Positions 1-10,846 are shown, counted from the stretch's first letter. The stretch: DNA of 64,000 bases from Pseudomonadota bacterium (GCA_031119395.1 JAVHYA010000013.1:1-64000); one strand, 5' to 3'. Notes: generated from the letters alone by a model not told the origin. Made by a program: numbers and translations.

Positions 1-376
1 AGCGAAACGTGCCCACCAGGTTGATCTGGACGATCCGCTCGAAATTGGCCAGCGGGAAGTGCCGGATCTCGCCCGTCGCCTTGTCGCGGCTGGCCGTCTT
101 CACCGCGTTGCCGGTGCCCGCGCAGTTGACCAGCACACGCTCCTGGCCGTGCGCCGCACGGGCCCGCGCGAAGCCCGCCTCCACCTGCGCGTCGGAGGTC
201 ACGTCCACCGGGCAGAACACCCCACCGATCTCGCGCGCCAGCGCCTCGCCGGCCGCTTCATTGAGGTCGAACAGGGCCACCTTCACGCCGTGGCGCGCGA
301 GCCGCCGCGCCGTGGCCGCGCCCAGGCCGGAGGCACCGCCGGTCACGACGGCGGCAATGGAAGCATCGAGTTGCAT
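1..376 (-). CDS. SDR family oxidoreductase (3' part cut by window edge)
   Basis: Minus-strand translation from ATG at 376: MQLDASIAAVVTGGASGLGAATARRLA, the Rossmann TGxxxGxG motif of SDRs. Confidence 0.85.
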   Translation of the reverse strand, partial: MQLDASIAAVVTGGASGLGAATARRLARHGVKVALFDLNEAAGEALAREIGGVFCPVDVTSDAQVEAGFARARAAHGQERVLVNCAGTGNAVKTASRDKATGEIRHFPLANFERIVQINLVGTFR

Positions 377-539
377 ACGCGAGGTCCTGGGAGGTGAGCG
401 GAAAGAAGGTCGGCGTGACTCTAGGCATCGCCCCACCTTGCCGCCATCGTCCAAAGCGACGAAAGTGCCGGCCTGCCTGCCCCCGCGTCCGGCGTGCGAC
501 TGCGCCGCTGCGAGCGTGCCTGCACAGTGCTCCTCCTGC

Positions 540-3248
540 ATGACCTCTCCCACCGTCGACCTCACGACACGCCGCGCCGCCGTGCTGCCTGCCAAGCTCG
601 CCCCGCCCGGCGCCGAACCCGCGCAGGTGCCGCGCGACGCCATCGCCCGGCAGCTCGACGCCGCCGCGCACGCACGCCTGCTGCTGGTGCGGGCACCGGC
701 CGGCTTCGGCAAGACCACCGCCATGCGCCAGATGCACGCGCGCTGTGCGCAGGCCGGCCGCGCCGCCGCGTGGCTCACGCTCGATGCCGCCGACAACGAC
801 GTGCCGCGCTTCCTGCACTGCCTGGGCGCCGCAGTCCACCGCCTGGACGGCGCAGGCGCCAGCGCCCCGGGCTCCGGCGTCGACGCCATCGAGGCACTCG
901 CGCGCGAGGACCGGCCCTTCACGCTCTTCCTCGACGACTTCGAGATGCTCCAGAGCCCCGCCGTGCTGGGCCTGGTGCGCCAGCTGGTCGAACAGCTGCC
1001 GGCGCGCGCGCAGCTCGTGGTCGGTTCGCGCAGCCTGCCCGAGCTGGGCCTGGGTCGCCTGCGCGCGCGTGGCCAGCTGGTCGAGATCGACGCGGGCCAG
1101 CTGCGCTTCTCCGACGCCGAGGCCGATCGCTTCTTCCGCCTGCGCGGCATCGCGCTGCCGCGCGAATCGCTGGCGCAGCTGATGCGCAAGACCGAGGGCT
1201 GGATCGGGGCGCTGTGGCTGGTGGCGCTGGCGCTCGAACGGCACGGGCCCGAGAGCGACTTCGTGCAGCGCTTCTCCGGCTCCGACCGTGCCGTCGCCGA
1301 CTACCTCGCCGAGGACGTGCTGGACCACCAGCCGCCCGAGGTGCGCGACTTCCTGCTGCGCACCAGCATCCTGCGCACGCTCGATGCGGCCGTGTGCCAG
1401 GCCCTGGTGCCGCGCACGGACTGCGCGCGGATGTTGCGGCACCTGGACGCCGAGCACCTGTTCCTCACCCCACTGGACGCCGACGGCCAGGGCTACCGCT
1501 ACCACAGCCTCTTCGCCGACTTCCTGCGCGGCCAGCTGGCGCGCGAACAGCCCGACGCGCTGGCGCGGCTGCACCTGGCCGCCTCGGGCTGGTACGAGGC
1601 CGCGGGCCGGCCCGTGCCCGCGATCGACCACGCCATCGAAGGCGGCGACCACCCGCACGCGCTGCAGTTGCTGGGGCGGCATGCGGAGTCCTTCCTGGAG
1701 GACGGCCGCATGCGGCTGCTCACGCGCTGGTTCGGCAGCCTGCCGGCGGACCGGCTCGCGACGCAGCCGCGGCTGCAGGTGGTCGCCGTGTGGGCCGAGT
1801 GCTTCACCCATGGGCCGTGGCGGGCGCTGCAGCGGCTCGAAGCCAGCGGCTGCATCGGCAGCACCGACCCGGTCGTGCAGGCGCACGTCAACGCGCTGCA
1901 GCCGCTGCTCGAAGCCATGATGGACCGCGCCGAAAGCGCCTGTGCCATCGGCCGCGAGAGCCTGGCGCGGCTGCCCAGCGAACGCGCCTTCGCCGACAGC
2001 GCGCTGGCCAACGCCATGGCGCACATCGTCTCGGTGATGGGCGAGCCGCACGAGGCGCACCGCCTGCTCGACGCGGCGCGCCGCACCCAGGCCGGCAGCA
2101 TCTTCAACCGCATGTACACCGAGTCGCTCGAAGGCATGCTGGACCTGTCCGAGGGGCGGCTGCGCCATGCCGCGGCGCGCTTTCGCATGGCCGTGAGCGC
2201 CACGCCGCGCGCCGCCAGCTACCTGCCCACGCACGGCAACGCCTGGGCCGGCGTGCTGCACGCGGGCGTGGTCTACGAGCAGAACGACCTCGACGCTGCC
2301 GACCAGCTGCTCAACGTCTACCTGCCGCTGGCGCGCGACGTGGGCCTGCCCGACCACGTGATCGCCAGCCACTGCATGCGCAGCCGCATTGCCTGGCTAC
2401 GCGGCGACGTCGATGCCGCGTCGCTGCTTCTGACCGAACTCGAATACCTCGGCCACGACCGCCAGCTGCCGCGCGTGGTGTGCAGCGCGCGGCTGGAGAT
2501 GGCGCGCCTGCTGGTGCTGCAGGGCCACGGGCGGGCCGCGCAGGAAACGCTGGCGCGCGCCGACGACAGCGCGGTGTGGGCGCGCGTGCAGCGCCTGCGC
2601 CTGCCGGCCCACGAGGTGGACGACCTCGCGATCGGGCGCTGGCGCTGGGCCCTGCATTTCGGCGACGCGGCCGCCGCCATCGACGCGTTGGACGCCGCCG
2701 CCCATGCCGCCGAGGCCGCGGCGCGCCGGCATCGCGCGCTGAAGCTGCGCATCCTCATGGCCCTCGCGCAATGGCGCGCCGGCCGGCCGGCGCCCGCGGC
2801 CGACACCCTGGCCGCGGTGCTGCGCACGACGGCACAGGAAGGCTTCATGCGCCTGCTTCTGGACGAGGGGCCGCTGCTGGCCCCGCTGCTGCGGCTGCTG
2901 CAGGGCGACCGCCGGCGCGCGGACGAGGCCGGCCCGCTGTTCGCGGACCATCTGGCCCAACTGCTGGCGCAGATCGGCGAGGCCGCCGCGGACACCGATC
3001 CCGACGAGGCGCCCTCGGCCGACCCCGCCTCCGCCGCCGCCGGACTGCCGACCGAGGCGCTCACGCGCAAGGAACTGCGCGTGCTGCAACTGCTGGCCGA
3101 GGGCTACTCCAACTCGGCCATGGCCGAGAAGCTCTTCGTGTCGGACAGCACGGTGCGCACCCACCTGCGCAACATCAACCTCAAGCTCGGCGCCCACAGC
3201 CGCACCCAGGCGGTGGCGCTGGCGCGTCGGCTGGGGCTGATGCGATGA
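540..3248 (+). CDS. LuxR family transcriptional regulator, large MalT-like (LAL-type) ATPase
   Basis: Walker A APAGFGKTT, TPR-like middle, C-terminal LuxR HTH (LTRKELRVLQLLAEGYSNSAMAEKLFVSDSTVRTHLRNINLKL). Confidence 0.9.
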   Translation: MTSPTVDLTTRRAAVLPAKLAPPGAEPAQVPRDAIARQLDAAAHARLLLVRAPAGFGKTTAMRQMHARCAQAGRAAAWLTLDAADNDVPRFLHCLGAAVHRLDGAGASAPGSGVDAIEALAREDRPFTLFLDDFEMLQSPAVLGLVRQLVEQLPARAQLVVGSRSLPELGLGRLRARGQLVEIDAGQLRFSDAEADRFFRLRGIALPRESLAQLMRKTEGWIGALWLVALALERHGPESDFVQRFSGSDRAVADYLAEDVLDHQPPEVRDFLLRTSILRTLDAAVCQALVPRTDCARMLRHLDAEHLFLTPLDADGQGYRYHSLFADFLRGQLAREQPDALARLHLAASGWYEAAGRPVPAIDHAIEGGDHPHALQLLGRHAESFLEDGRMRLLTRWFGSLPADRLATQPRLQVVAVWAECFTHGPWRALQRLEASGCIGSTDPVVQAHVNALQPLLEAMMDRAESACAIGRESLARLPSERAFADSALANAMAHIVSVMGEPHEAHRLLDAARRTQAGSIFNRMYTESLEGMLDLSEGRLRHAAARFRMAVSATPRAASYLPTHGNAWAGVLHAGVVYEQNDLDAADQLLNVYLPLARDVGLPDHVIASHCMRSRIAWLRGDVDAASLLLTELEYLGHDRQLPRVVCSARLEMARLLVLQGHGRAAQETLARADDSAVWARVQRLRLPAHEVDDLAIGRWRWALHFGDAAAAIDALDAAAHAAEAAARRHRALKLRILMALAQWRAGRPAPAADTLAAVLRTTAQEGFMRLLLDEGPLLAPLLRLLQGDRRRADEAGPLFADHLAQLLAQIGEAAADTDPDEAPSADPASAAAGLPTEALTRKELRVLQLLAEGYSNSAMAEKLFVSDSTVRTHLRNINLKLGAHSRTQAVALARRLGLMR

Positions 3249-3323
3249 CCGGCCGGACCGCCCGCATCGGGAAGAAGGGGCTTGCCACGCCGCCCGGACC
3301 CCGCACCGGCCTATAGTGAACCG

Positions 3324-3527
3324 ATGAATCCTCTTCGTCCTTCGCTCACCTGGCGGCGCCTGGCTGCCGCGCTGGCCGCGGGCGCGGCCGTCCTGCTCAC
3401 CGGCTGCGCCAGCGGTGGCTCCACGTCCGGCGGCACGTCGGCCGGCACCGGCGGCAGCAGCGTCGAGGTGTTCGGCGTGATCGACGCCGGCGTGAGCCGC
3501 AGCACCAGCAAGTCCGACCGGCGCTGA
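3324..3527 (+). CDS. Small lipoprotein with porin-like C-terminal motif
   Basis: MNPLRPSLTWRRLAAALAAGAAVLLTGCASGGS... lipobox LTGC; tail SSVEVFGVIDAGVSRSTSKSDRR. Confidence 0.7.
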   Translation: MNPLRPSLTWRRLAAALAAGAAVLLTGCASGGSTSGGTSAGTGGSSVEVFGVIDAGVSRSTSKSDRR

Positions 3528-3539
3528 GGCGCGACGCCC

Positions 3540-4430
3540 TCAGCGCCGCAGCAGCGCCTGGCGCAGCATGCGCGCGGCGCGGTCGCGGATGCGGCCCGGC
3601 ATGTTGCGATGCGCACGCCGCGGCTGCACCCGCGCGGTGGCGCAGGCCCACAGGAAGTCGTGCAGGATCGGCGTGTCGTTGATCGTCTCGGTGCTGCCGT
3701 ACTTGTGGAACTCCGGGTGCCACTGCGTGGCCGCGATGTAGCCGCGCCCGCCCCGGTCGGCCTGCCGGCGGATCGCCTCGGGCACGCGGTCGGGCAGGCT
3801 CCAGGCCTCGACCTCGAAGCCCGGCGCCAGGCCCTTGATGCCCTGGTGGTGGATGCTGTTGACCCGCGCCGTCTGCACGTCCGGGTAGAGCTTGGCCAGG
3901 CGCGTGCCCGGCACGATCTCGATGGGGTGGAAGTTCTGGTCGTAGGCGACCGGATCGCGGTGGCGCAGCGTCTCGGGATGGCCGTGCTGCTCCTCGATGT
4001 CCTGGTAGAGCGTGCCGCCGAAGGCCACGTTGATGAGCTGCAGGCCGCGGCACACGCCGAAGATGGGCTTGCCGGCCTGCTCGAAGGCCTCGACCAGGGC
4101 CAGGTCGTACAGGTCGCGGATGCGGTCGCCGATCCAGGCGTCCTTGAGGGGTTCCTCGCCGTAGCTGCCGGGCCAGACGTCGGCGCCGCCGTGCATGACC
4201 ACGCCGTCGAGCCATTCGGCGTAGTGGGTCAGCGTGGTGTCGCCGCGCGCCGTGTCGCCGGTCGGGCAGGGCACCATGACCACCATCGCGCCGGCCGACA
4301 TCAGCCAGTGCGCGATCGACTGCTCCACGTATTGCAGCGTCTTGTTGGTGAACAGGGAGCGCGCCGGGTCGGCGTGCGAGAAGCAGGCGGAAAGGCCGAT
4401 CTTGAGGCGTGCTGCAACAGGCTGCGACAT
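3540..4430 (-). CDS. Class I glutamine amidotransferase-like / gamma-glutamyl-gamma-aminobutyrate hydrolase family protein
   Basis: Nucleophile motif GKPIFGVCRGLQLINVAFGGTLYQDI and TQWHPE motif. Confidence 0.88.
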   Translation of the reverse strand: MSQPVAARLKIGLSACFSHADPARSLFTNKTLQYVEQSIAHWLMSAGAMVVMVPCPTGDTARGDTTLTHYAEWLDGVVMHGGADVWPGSYGEEPLKDAWIGDRIRDLYDLALVEAFEQAGKPIFGVCRGLQLINVAFGGTLYQDIEEQHGHPETLRHRDPVAYDQNFHPIEIVPGTRLAKLYPDVQTARVNSIHHQGIKGLAPGFEVEAWSLPDRVPEAIRRQADRGGRGYIAATQWHPEFHKYGSTETINDTPILHDFLWACATARVQPRRAHRNMPGRIRDRAARMLRQALLRR

Positions 4431-4606
4431 GGAGGTGAGGTCTGGCGCGGAAGGCAAAGTTCATTCTGCGCTGCAGGGCCGGCGCGGCCTGTCGGCCAAG
4501 CCCCCGACGTGTGGAATGCGCCACAGTCGGCCCGCATCGCCGCCGGCCGGCGGCCGCGGAAACCCGTCATGTCGTGCGACGCCCGGCCAACGGCACCGCG
4601 GCTCGC

Positions 4607-4672
4607 GCTCCTTTTTCCATAGCTGTTTGCGCAGGCTGGATACGGCTTGCAGGCACTTTTGGCTTGAATCCG
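4607..4672 (+). repeat. Dispersed ~65-bp repeat, copy a (diverged)
   Basis: gctcctttttccatagctgtttgcgcaggctggatacggcttgcaggcacttttggcttgaat aligns to copies at 14146, 34450, 57015 and others. Confidence 0.6.
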
Positions 4673-5027
4673 GCACCGCCAGGCCGGCGTGCCGGTGCGC
4701 CCGCGCCCATGCGGCAGGAATTTCGGGGCGCTGCCCTCAGGCCGCTCCCACGAGGCAAGGATCGTGCCGCGCGGTTACAATCCCGGGTCTTTCGTTCGCA
4801 CGCCGCCCGAGCCCCGTCCGGGTCCGGCGCACGCACCGCCGATGCATCGGTGCGTCCACCGCCCCCTTCCTCTCTGCGTGCGGCGAAGGCTGCCCCGGGC
4901 GCCGCATCGCGGTTCGCGCCGCGCCACCGGGCATCGATCCACATTCACCGGGTGAGCCGCAGGATGCAGGCCACCCCGGCGGCCGGCCACCGTGAGGTCA
5001 GGCGCCATCCGTTTTTGAAGGACATAC

Positions 5028-5279
5028 ATGGCCAAGGAAGAACTCATCGAGATGCAGGGCGCCGTCACCGAAGTGCTGCCCGACTCCCGCTACCGCGTGA
5101 CGCTGGAGAACGGCCACGAGGTCATCGCCTACAGCGGCGGCAAGGTGCGCAAGAACCACATCCGCATCATCCTGGGCGACAAGGTCTCGCTGGAGATGTC
5201 GCCCTACGACCTGACCAAGGGCCGCATCACCTTCCGCCACCTCGAGCGCCGCGGCCCGCCGCCGACCGGCTCGCGCTGA
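5028..5279 (+). CDS. infA: Translation initiation factor IF-1
   Basis: [71 protein letters not shown]. Confidence 0.97.
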   Translation: MAKEELIEMQGAVTEVLPDSRYRVTLENGHEVIAYSGGKVRKNHIRIILGDKVSLEMSPYDLTKGRITFRHLERRGPPPTGSR

Positions 5280-5295
5280 GCGCACGCCACCACGC

Positions 5296-5324
5296 AAAAG
5301 GGCCTCCTCGGAGGCCCTTTTTTC
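5296..5324 (+). terminator. Rho-independent terminator after infA
   Basis: aaaagggcctcc tc ggaggcccttttttctt hairpin with T-tract. Confidence 0.9.
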
Positions 5325-5340
5325 TTGGCGGCGCTGCGGC

Positions 5341-6633
5341 TCAGGCCGCCTGCAGCTGCTGCGGCGCCCTCTGCGCGGAACGCCCGGCCGCATGCGTGGC
5401 GATCGCCTCGCCCAGGAAGGCCGCGTCGCGCGCGATGCCCGAGAAGCGCCCCGAGCCCCAGGTGTGCAGCCAGGGCAGGCCGAGGAAGTACAGGCCCGGC
5501 TCGCGCGTCACGCCGCGCAGGTGCACCGGATGGCCGCGGCCGTTGAAGACCGGCGCATCCACCCAGGCGAAGTCCGGCGCGAAGCCGATGCACCACACCA
5601 CGCTGGTGATGCCCGCGGCCGCGAGGTCGAGCCGGGTGCGTTCCTCGCCCGGCGTCCACACGGGCTCGTACACCGAGGGCGGCGGCGCCTCGATGCCCTT
5701 CGCGGCGATGTGCTTGTCGATCGAGGCGTTGATGCCGTTGTAGATGCGGTCGGCATGGTCCAGGTTGTCGCGCAGGTTGGGCAGGAACTGCAGGGCGCCG
5801 TCCTCGAAGCCCTCGAGCTGGCCGTACAGCTGCATGCCCTCGCGCGCGAAGCGGCGCAGGTCGATGTCGCGCCCGCCGTCTCGGCCGGTGACGTAGTGGT
5901 TGGTGTTGTCGCGCACGCCCTCGCGCAGCGGGTGCTGCGTGACCGGCATGTCGTAGTAGCCCATGTCGGCCAGCCAGTCGACCACCTCCTTGCCGCGGTA
6001 GAAGCGCGCGCAGCGCGGGGCGTTGCCGGTGGCCAGCACCACCTGCCGGCCCGCCAGGTGCAGGTCCTCGGCGATCTGCGCGCCCGACTGGCCGCAGCCC
6101 ACCACCAGCACCGCGCCCTCGGGCAGCTGCGCGGGGTTGCGGTACTGCGCCGAGTGGTACTGCACCACCGAGGCCGGCAGCTTCTCGGCCATGCGCGGCA
6201 CCACGGGCTTGTGGTAGCCGCCCGAGGCCACCACCACCTGGTCGGCGGTGTAGAGGCCCTCGCTGGTCTGCACCTGCCAGCGCTCGTGCTCGCCGGCGCG
6301 CGACACCTTCTCCACCGACACGCCCTCGATCGCCGGCGCCTTCACCTGCGCGACGAAGCCGGCGAGCCAGTCGTTGATCTGGTCCTTGACCATGAAGCCG
6401 TGCGGATCGTCGCCCCGGTACGGCCAGCCGGGCAGCTGGCACTGCCAGTTCGGCGTGACCAGGCAGAAAGTGTCCCAGCGCTGCGTGCGCCAGCTGTGCA
6501 CGAGGCTGCGCTTCTCGATGACGAGGTGGTCGATGCCGCGCTGCTGGAGTTCATGGCTGAGCGACAGGCCGGCCTGGCCGCCGCCGACGATGACGACGCT
6601 GTAGTGGCTGCGTCCGCCGTAGGGATGGGACAT
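5341..6633 (-). CDS. MSMEG_0569-like flavin-dependent oxidoreductase (Nit1C cluster)
   Basis: [21 protein letters not shown] motif, [17 protein letters not shown] second Rossmann motif; position in cluster. Confidence 0.85.
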   Translation of the reverse strand: MSHPYGGRSHYSVVIVGGGQAGLSLSHELQQRGIDHLVIEKRSLVHSWRTQRWDTFCLVTPNWQCQLPGWPYRGDDPHGFMVKDQINDWLAGFVAQVKAPAIEGVSVEKVSRAGEHERWQVQTSEGLYTADQVVVASGGYHKPVVPRMAEKLPASVVQYHSAQYRNPAQLPEGAVLVVGCGQSGAQIAEDLHLAGRQVVLATGNAPRCARFYRGKEVVDWLADMGYYDMPVTQHPLREGVRDNTNHYVTGRDGGRDIDLRRFAREGMQLYGQLEGFEDGALQFLPNLRDNLDHADRIYNGINASIDKHIAAKGIEAPPPSVYEPVWTPGEERTRLDLAAAGITSVVWCIGFAPDFAWVDAPVFNGRGHPVHLRGVTREPGLYFLGLPWLHTWGSGRFSGIARDAAFLGEAIATHAAGRSAQRAPQQLQAA

Positions 6634-6662
6634 GGGGGTTCCTTGGAAGGGTTCGGTCGTTG

Positions 6663-6947
6663 TCAGTCGAAGGCCAGCACCGCGACCTCGGCGTCCGGCT
6701 GGTGGGCGAAGCGCCCGGCGATCTCCTCGATCTGCGCGAGCTGGTCCATGGCCTGCGAGCAGGCGAAGCCGTACTTGGCGCGCACCCGTTCCGACGCGAT
6801 GCCCAGCGCCTCGCGCGTGCGCGCCAGGAAATCGGGCAGCGGGTAGCGGGCGCCGGGCTGCAGGAAGTCCTGAACCACCAGCGAGGGCGAGTAGCAGCGC
6901 GTCTCGCTGGCGTCGGGCCAGCGGACGTGGAAATGCATGACGGGCAT
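6663..6947 (-). CDS. MSMEG_0570-like nitrogen starvation response protein
   Basis: [48 protein letters not shown]; cluster context. Confidence 0.75.
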   Translation of the reverse strand: MPVMHFHVRWPDASETRCYSPSLVVQDFLQPGARYPLPDFLARTREALGIASERVRAKYGFACSQAMDQLAQIEEIAGRFAHQPDAEVAVLAFD

Positions 6948-6960
6948 CGAAGAGGTCCTT

Positions 6961-8160
6961 TCAGGCGGCCTGCGCCAGCACGGGCGCGGCCTGCGCCAGG
7001 CCGGCGCGGTAGAGCTGCACATGGCGCGCCGCGCTGGCCGGCCAGCTGAAGCGGCGGGCGAGGCGGGCGGCGCTGGCCGCCGTGCGCCGCGCATCGTGCG
7101 TGCGCAGCGCGTGCACCAGCGCGTCGGCGATCGACGGCGCCGACAGCGGGTCGGCCCACGACACGTCCGCGTCGGTGAGATGGTCGGTGAAGGGCGCGAT
7201 GCGCGACGCGACGACCGGCACGCCGCTGGCCAGTGCCTCCAGCACCACGAGGCCGAAGCCCTCGCGCGTGGAGGGCATCGCCACCACGTCGGCCAGGCGG
7301 TACAGGCGCGGCATGTCGGCATCGGCGATGGCGCCCAGCAGCTGCACCGGTTGCCCCGGCCCCGCGCGCCAGCCCAGCGCGGCCAGCGTTTCGTCGAAGC
7401 GGCGCGCGTAGGCGGCATGGTCGAGCAGGCTCACGCCGCCGGCCACCAGCAGTCGCGCGTCGGGCTGCGCCTCGCGCAGCCGCGCGAAGGCCTGCAGCAG
7501 GCGCACCGTGTTCTTGCGCTCCTCCACCCCACCCATGGCCAGCACGACGGGACCGCCGCCATCGATGGCCAGCCTCCGGGCCAGCACCCCGTCCTCGGGC
7601 TGCGCGACCGGCGAGAAGCGCGCCATGTCGATGCCGTTGTCGACCTGCATCGCCTCGACGCCGTGCGCTTCGGCCAGGTGCTCGCGCCACAGCCGGCTCA
7701 CGGTGAAGACCTGCGTCGCGGCCTCGAAGGCGCGCTGCTGCCACTGCATCAGTTGCGGCTCGTCGAAGCGGTCGAGGTGATGCACCGTGCGCACGAAACC
7801 GCCGATGCGCCCGCCGGCCAGCAGGTCGGCCAGCGCGTTGCCCCCGATCGAATCGTGCGTGTGCCAGACGTCGAAGTGCTCGCCGCGCGCGAGCAGGCCC
7901 CCGAGGTGCCGCGTGAACGCGTCGATGCGGCTGCGCACCATGGCGACCATGTCGCGCGGCGTGCCGGCCACGGGCACCAGCGACACGCGGCACGCCGGTT
8001 CGCGGAACAGGCGCTGGCCCGGCGCCGCCGGCGCGAACACGGTGACCGCATGGCCGGCCGCCTGCAGCGCATTCGCCAGCTCCAGCGTGTGCACCACGCC
8101 GCCGCGCGGGTTGACCGAATGCGTGAGCAGCGCGATGCGCAGGGATGCGTCTTCAGGCAT
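6961..8160 (-). CDS. MSMEG_0565-like glycosyltransferase (GT-B, group 1)
   Basis: LRIALLTHSVNPRGGVVHTLELANALQAAGHAVTVFAP; EGFGLVVLEALASGVPVVAS. Confidence 0.85.
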   Translation of the reverse strand: MPEDASLRIALLTHSVNPRGGVVHTLELANALQAAGHAVTVFAPAAPGQRLFREPACRVSLVPVAGTPRDMVAMVRSRIDAFTRHLGGLLARGEHFDVWHTHDSIGGNALADLLAGGRIGGFVRTVHHLDRFDEPQLMQWQQRAFEAATQVFTVSRLWREHLAEAHGVEAMQVDNGIDMARFSPVAQPEDGVLARRLAIDGGGPVVLAMGGVEERKNTVRLLQAFARLREAQPDARLLVAGGVSLLDHAAYARRFDETLAALGWRAGPGQPVQLLGAIADADMPRLYRLADVVAMPSTREGFGLVVLEALASGVPVVASRIAPFTDHLTDADVSWADPLSAPSIADALVHALRTHDARRTAASAARLARRFSWPASAARHVQLYRAGLAQAAPVLAQAA

Positions 8161-9160
8161 GGATCGGCTCCCGGGCGGGCAGAGGCGACGGCGGCTGGAT
8201 GAAGGGCGCCGCGTCCAGGTCCCACAGCAGCGCATCCTCGCCGCCGGCGCGCACCTGCACACGGCGCGAGGCGTCGACCTCGCCGACCACCGCGCAGGCG
8301 ATGTCGCGCGCCGCGAAGCGCGCCAGCACCGTGGCCGCGTGGGCCGGCGGCACGCTCAGCACGAAGCCGTAGCTCGGGAAGGACGCCAGCCAGCGCATCA
8401 GCGGCACCCCGGGCGGCCTCGGCAGCGCGTCGATGTGGATGCGCGCCCCCACGCCGGAGCATTCCAGCAGCATCAGCGCCGTGCCCACGGCGCCGGCCAT
8501 GCTGATGTCCTTGGCGGCGGCGCACAGGCCCTCCTCGGCCAGCGCGGGCAGCAGCTCGAGGTCGGCGCGCAGGCGTGCCGCCGGCGCCTTCGTCGACGCG
8601 TTCCAGTACGGGAAGGGTTCCTCGTAGCCGCCGCGCAGGTCCACCGCCATCAGCAGCAGGTCGCCCGGCCGCGCATCGAAGCTGGTCAGCAGGCGCCGCG
8701 CGTGGCCGAGGATGGCCACGGCCAGCTGCGGCCGCTCGCTGCGGTTGTTGCTGTGGCCGCCGACCACCGGCACGCCGTAGCGCGCCGCCGCCTCGGCCAG
8801 GCCGCGCAGCACCTCGTCGCCGGGGCTCGCGCCGGTGCTCCACAACGCGTCGACCACGGCCGTGGGCCGGCCGCCCATGGCGTAGATGTCGCTCACGTTG
8901 ACCATCACGCCGCAGTAGCCGGCGAACCAGGGCATGCGGACGATGAAGTCCTCGACCAGCCCCTCGATGGCGAAGAGCAGGTAGCCGCCATGCCCGTCGG
9001 GGATGGCCGCGCAGTCGTCGCCCACCGGCACCGCCTGCGCCAGCGCCGCCGCGCCGCCGGGCAGTGCGCGGCCGAGCGTGGCCACCACCTCGCTGATGTC
9101 GCGCTTGTGCGCGAAGCCGCGCGTGGCGCGCAGGGCCTCGGCGATCTCCTGCGCGGTCAT
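8153..9160 (-). CDS. AIR synthase-related (PurM/SelD-like) protein of Nit1C cluster
   Basis: VPVGDDCAAIPDGHGGYLLFAIEGLVEDF; MVNVSDIYAMGGRPTAVVDALW; ATGA overlaps with neighbours. Confidence 0.85.
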   Translation of the reverse strand: MTAQEIAEALRATRGFAHKRDISEVVATLGRALPGGAAALAQAVPVGDDCAAIPDGHGGYLLFAIEGLVEDFIVRMPWFAGYCGVMVNVSDIYAMGGRPTAVVDALWSTGASPGDEVLRGLAEAAARYGVPVVGGHSNNRSERPQLAVAILGHARRLLTSFDARPGDLLLMAVDLRGGYEEPFPYWNASTKAPAARLRADLELLPALAEEGLCAAAKDISMAGAVGTALMLLECSGVGARIHIDALPRPPGVPLMRWLASFPSYGFVLSVPPAHAATVLARFAARDIACAVVGEVDASRRVQVRAGGEDALLWDLDAAPFIQPPSPLPAREPIHA

Positions 9161-9717
9161 GGCGCCACCTTCGCCCGCGTGACGTAGCCGCTCACCGGGT
9201 CGTGGCAGGGCGGGTAGAGCGCCAGGTCGGCCTGCATCCGCGCATGCGGCCGGCCGTGGATGGCGGTCTCCTCGAGCACGCGCCAGCCCAGCCTGGCGAA
9301 GAGCGGCACGTTCTGCCGCTGCACCTGGGCCAGGAAGGTGGTGCAGCCCAGCGCGTGGGCGCGCGAGACGGCCAGGCGGATCAGCGTCGCGCCCAGGTGC
9401 CCCTGGCTGCGGAAGGCCGGGTGCACCGCCAGGCGCGAGCCCCACCACTCGCCAGCCGCCTCGCCGCGGTGGATGCGCACCGTGCCCACCACCTGCTCGG
9501 GCATGCCGGCGGTGCAGGACATGGCCACCAGCAGCTGCGCGTCGTCGTCGATCGCATCGCGGTCGTCACGCGCGAAGATGCCCTGCTCGATGCAGAACAC
9601 CGCGCGGCGCAGGGCCATCGCCTCGTCGCGTTCCCACGGCTGCTGGGCCTCGCGCACGAGGTACTCGACCGGGGTGTAGACGAGCGCCAGTTCGCTCAGG
9701 TCGTCGGCGTGCAGCAT
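9157..9717 (-). CDS. MSMEG_0567-type GNAT N-acetyltransferase (Nit1C cluster)
   Basis: GNAT core GEWWGSRLAVHPAFRSQGHLGATLIRLAVSRAHALG. Confidence 0.82.
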   Translation of the reverse strand: MLHADDLSELALVYTPVEYLVREAQQPWERDEAMALRRAVFCIEQGIFARDDRDAIDDDAQLLVAMSCTAGMPEQVVGTVRIHRGEAAGEWWGSRLAVHPAFRSQGHLGATLIRLAVSRAHALGCTTFLAQVQRQNVPLFARLGWRVLEETAIHGRPHARMQADLALYPPCHDPVSGYVTRAKVAP

Positions 9718-9727
9718 GGGATGCTCC

Positions 9728-10846
9728 TCAGCTTTCGTACACCGACAGCGACGAGCAGGCGCCGCACTTGCCGCAGCCGGCCTTGATGTCGCCCGAACGC
9801 AGCCCCGCCGCCGCCACGCGCGCGCCCAGCGGCTCGAGGATGCTGCGCATGAACTCGGGCGAGGGGGCCGGGTGGTCCTCCAGCGGCGTGCCGCTGATCG
9901 GCACGAAGGGCACGACGAAGGGGTACACGCCCAGCGCCAGCAGCTGGTCGCCGATGTCGAGGATGGCCTCGCGCGAATCGCCCAGGCCCGCGAGGATGTA
10001 GGTGCTGACCTGGCCGCGGCCGAAGACGCGCACCGCGGCCTCGAAGGCGCCCAGGTAGCGCTCGACCGGTACGCTGGCCTTGCCGGGCATGATCTTCTCG
10101 CGCACCTCGGGCGTCACCACCTCCAGGTGCATGCCCAGCGTGTCGATGCCGGCGGCGTGCATGCGCGCGAACCAGCGGTCGTCGTCGGGCGGCTCGCACT
10201 GGCCCTGGATGGGAATGTCGACCGCCGCCTTGATGGCGAAGGCGCTCTCGCACAGGATGGCGGCGCCGCGGTCGGTGGCGTTGGGCGTGCCGGTGGTCAG
10301 CACCATGTGCTTCACGCCGTCGAGCAGCACGGCGGCACGGGCCACCTCGGCGAGCTGCTCGGGCGTCTTGCGCGCCACGGTGCGACCGGCCGCCAGCGAC
10401 TGGCCGATCGCGCAGAACTTGCACGTCTTCTTCCGGCTCTCGTAGCGGATGCAGGTCTGCAGCACGGTGGTGGCGAGCACGTCGCTGCCGTGCAGCGTGG
10501 CGATGTGCGAATAGGGCACGCCGTCGAAGGTCTGCATCGCGTAGAAGCGCGGCTGCTTCGGGAAGCTGATGCTGGCGATCGGGATGCTGCCGCGCATCAC
10601 CCGGCTCACGCCGCGCGCATCGGGCGCCTCGGCGGTGAAGGGCGAGTGCCAGGCCGTGGAGGTGTGCACCGGCACCATGATCGTGTGGCCGTCGACGGTG
10701 ACGGCCTTGTGGTCCGACGGTCCGGCGCCGCCGCGGCGGCTGGACGCGCCGGCCGCCGGGTCAGCCAGCCGCAACCCGAAGGACTGGAGCTGGGTCATCA
10801 ACTGGCGGCTGGACAGCGTGTCGCTCGTGTCGGGGGGCGTGTTCAT
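9728..10846 (-). CDS. MSMEG_0568-like radical SAM protein (Nit1C cluster)
   Basis: [18 protein letters not shown] (CxxxxxxxCxxC cysteine arrangement) and C-terminal [13 protein letters not shown] cysteines; cluster context. Confidence 0.87.
   Translation of the reverse strand: MNTPPDTSDTLSSRQLMTQLQSFGLRLADPAAGASSRRGGAGPSDHKAVTVDGHTIMVPVHTSTAWHSPFTAEAPDARGVSRVMRGSIPIASISFPKQPRFYAMQTFDGVPYSHIATLHGSDVLATTVLQTCIRYESRKKTCKFCAIGQSLAAGRTVARKTPEQLAEVARAAVLLDGVKHMVLTTGTPNATDRGAAILCESAFAIKAAVDIPIQGQCEPPDDDRWFARMHAAGIDTLGMHLEVVTPEVREKIMPGKASVPVERYLGAFEAAVRVFGRGQVSTYILAGLGDSREAILDIGDQLLALGVYPFVVPFVPISGTPLEDHPAPSPEFMRSILEPLGARVAAAGLRSGDIKAGCGKCGACSSLSVYES

Noticed and set aside
258-3316. Long overlapping ORFs opposite or out of frame to the LuxR gene (e.g. 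258-2372 minus, 494-3316 plus)
   Set aside because: Typical spurious ORFs of GC-rich DNA: Arg/Ala/Pro-rich translations without domains, while frame 540-3248 carries clear Walker A and LuxR HTH.
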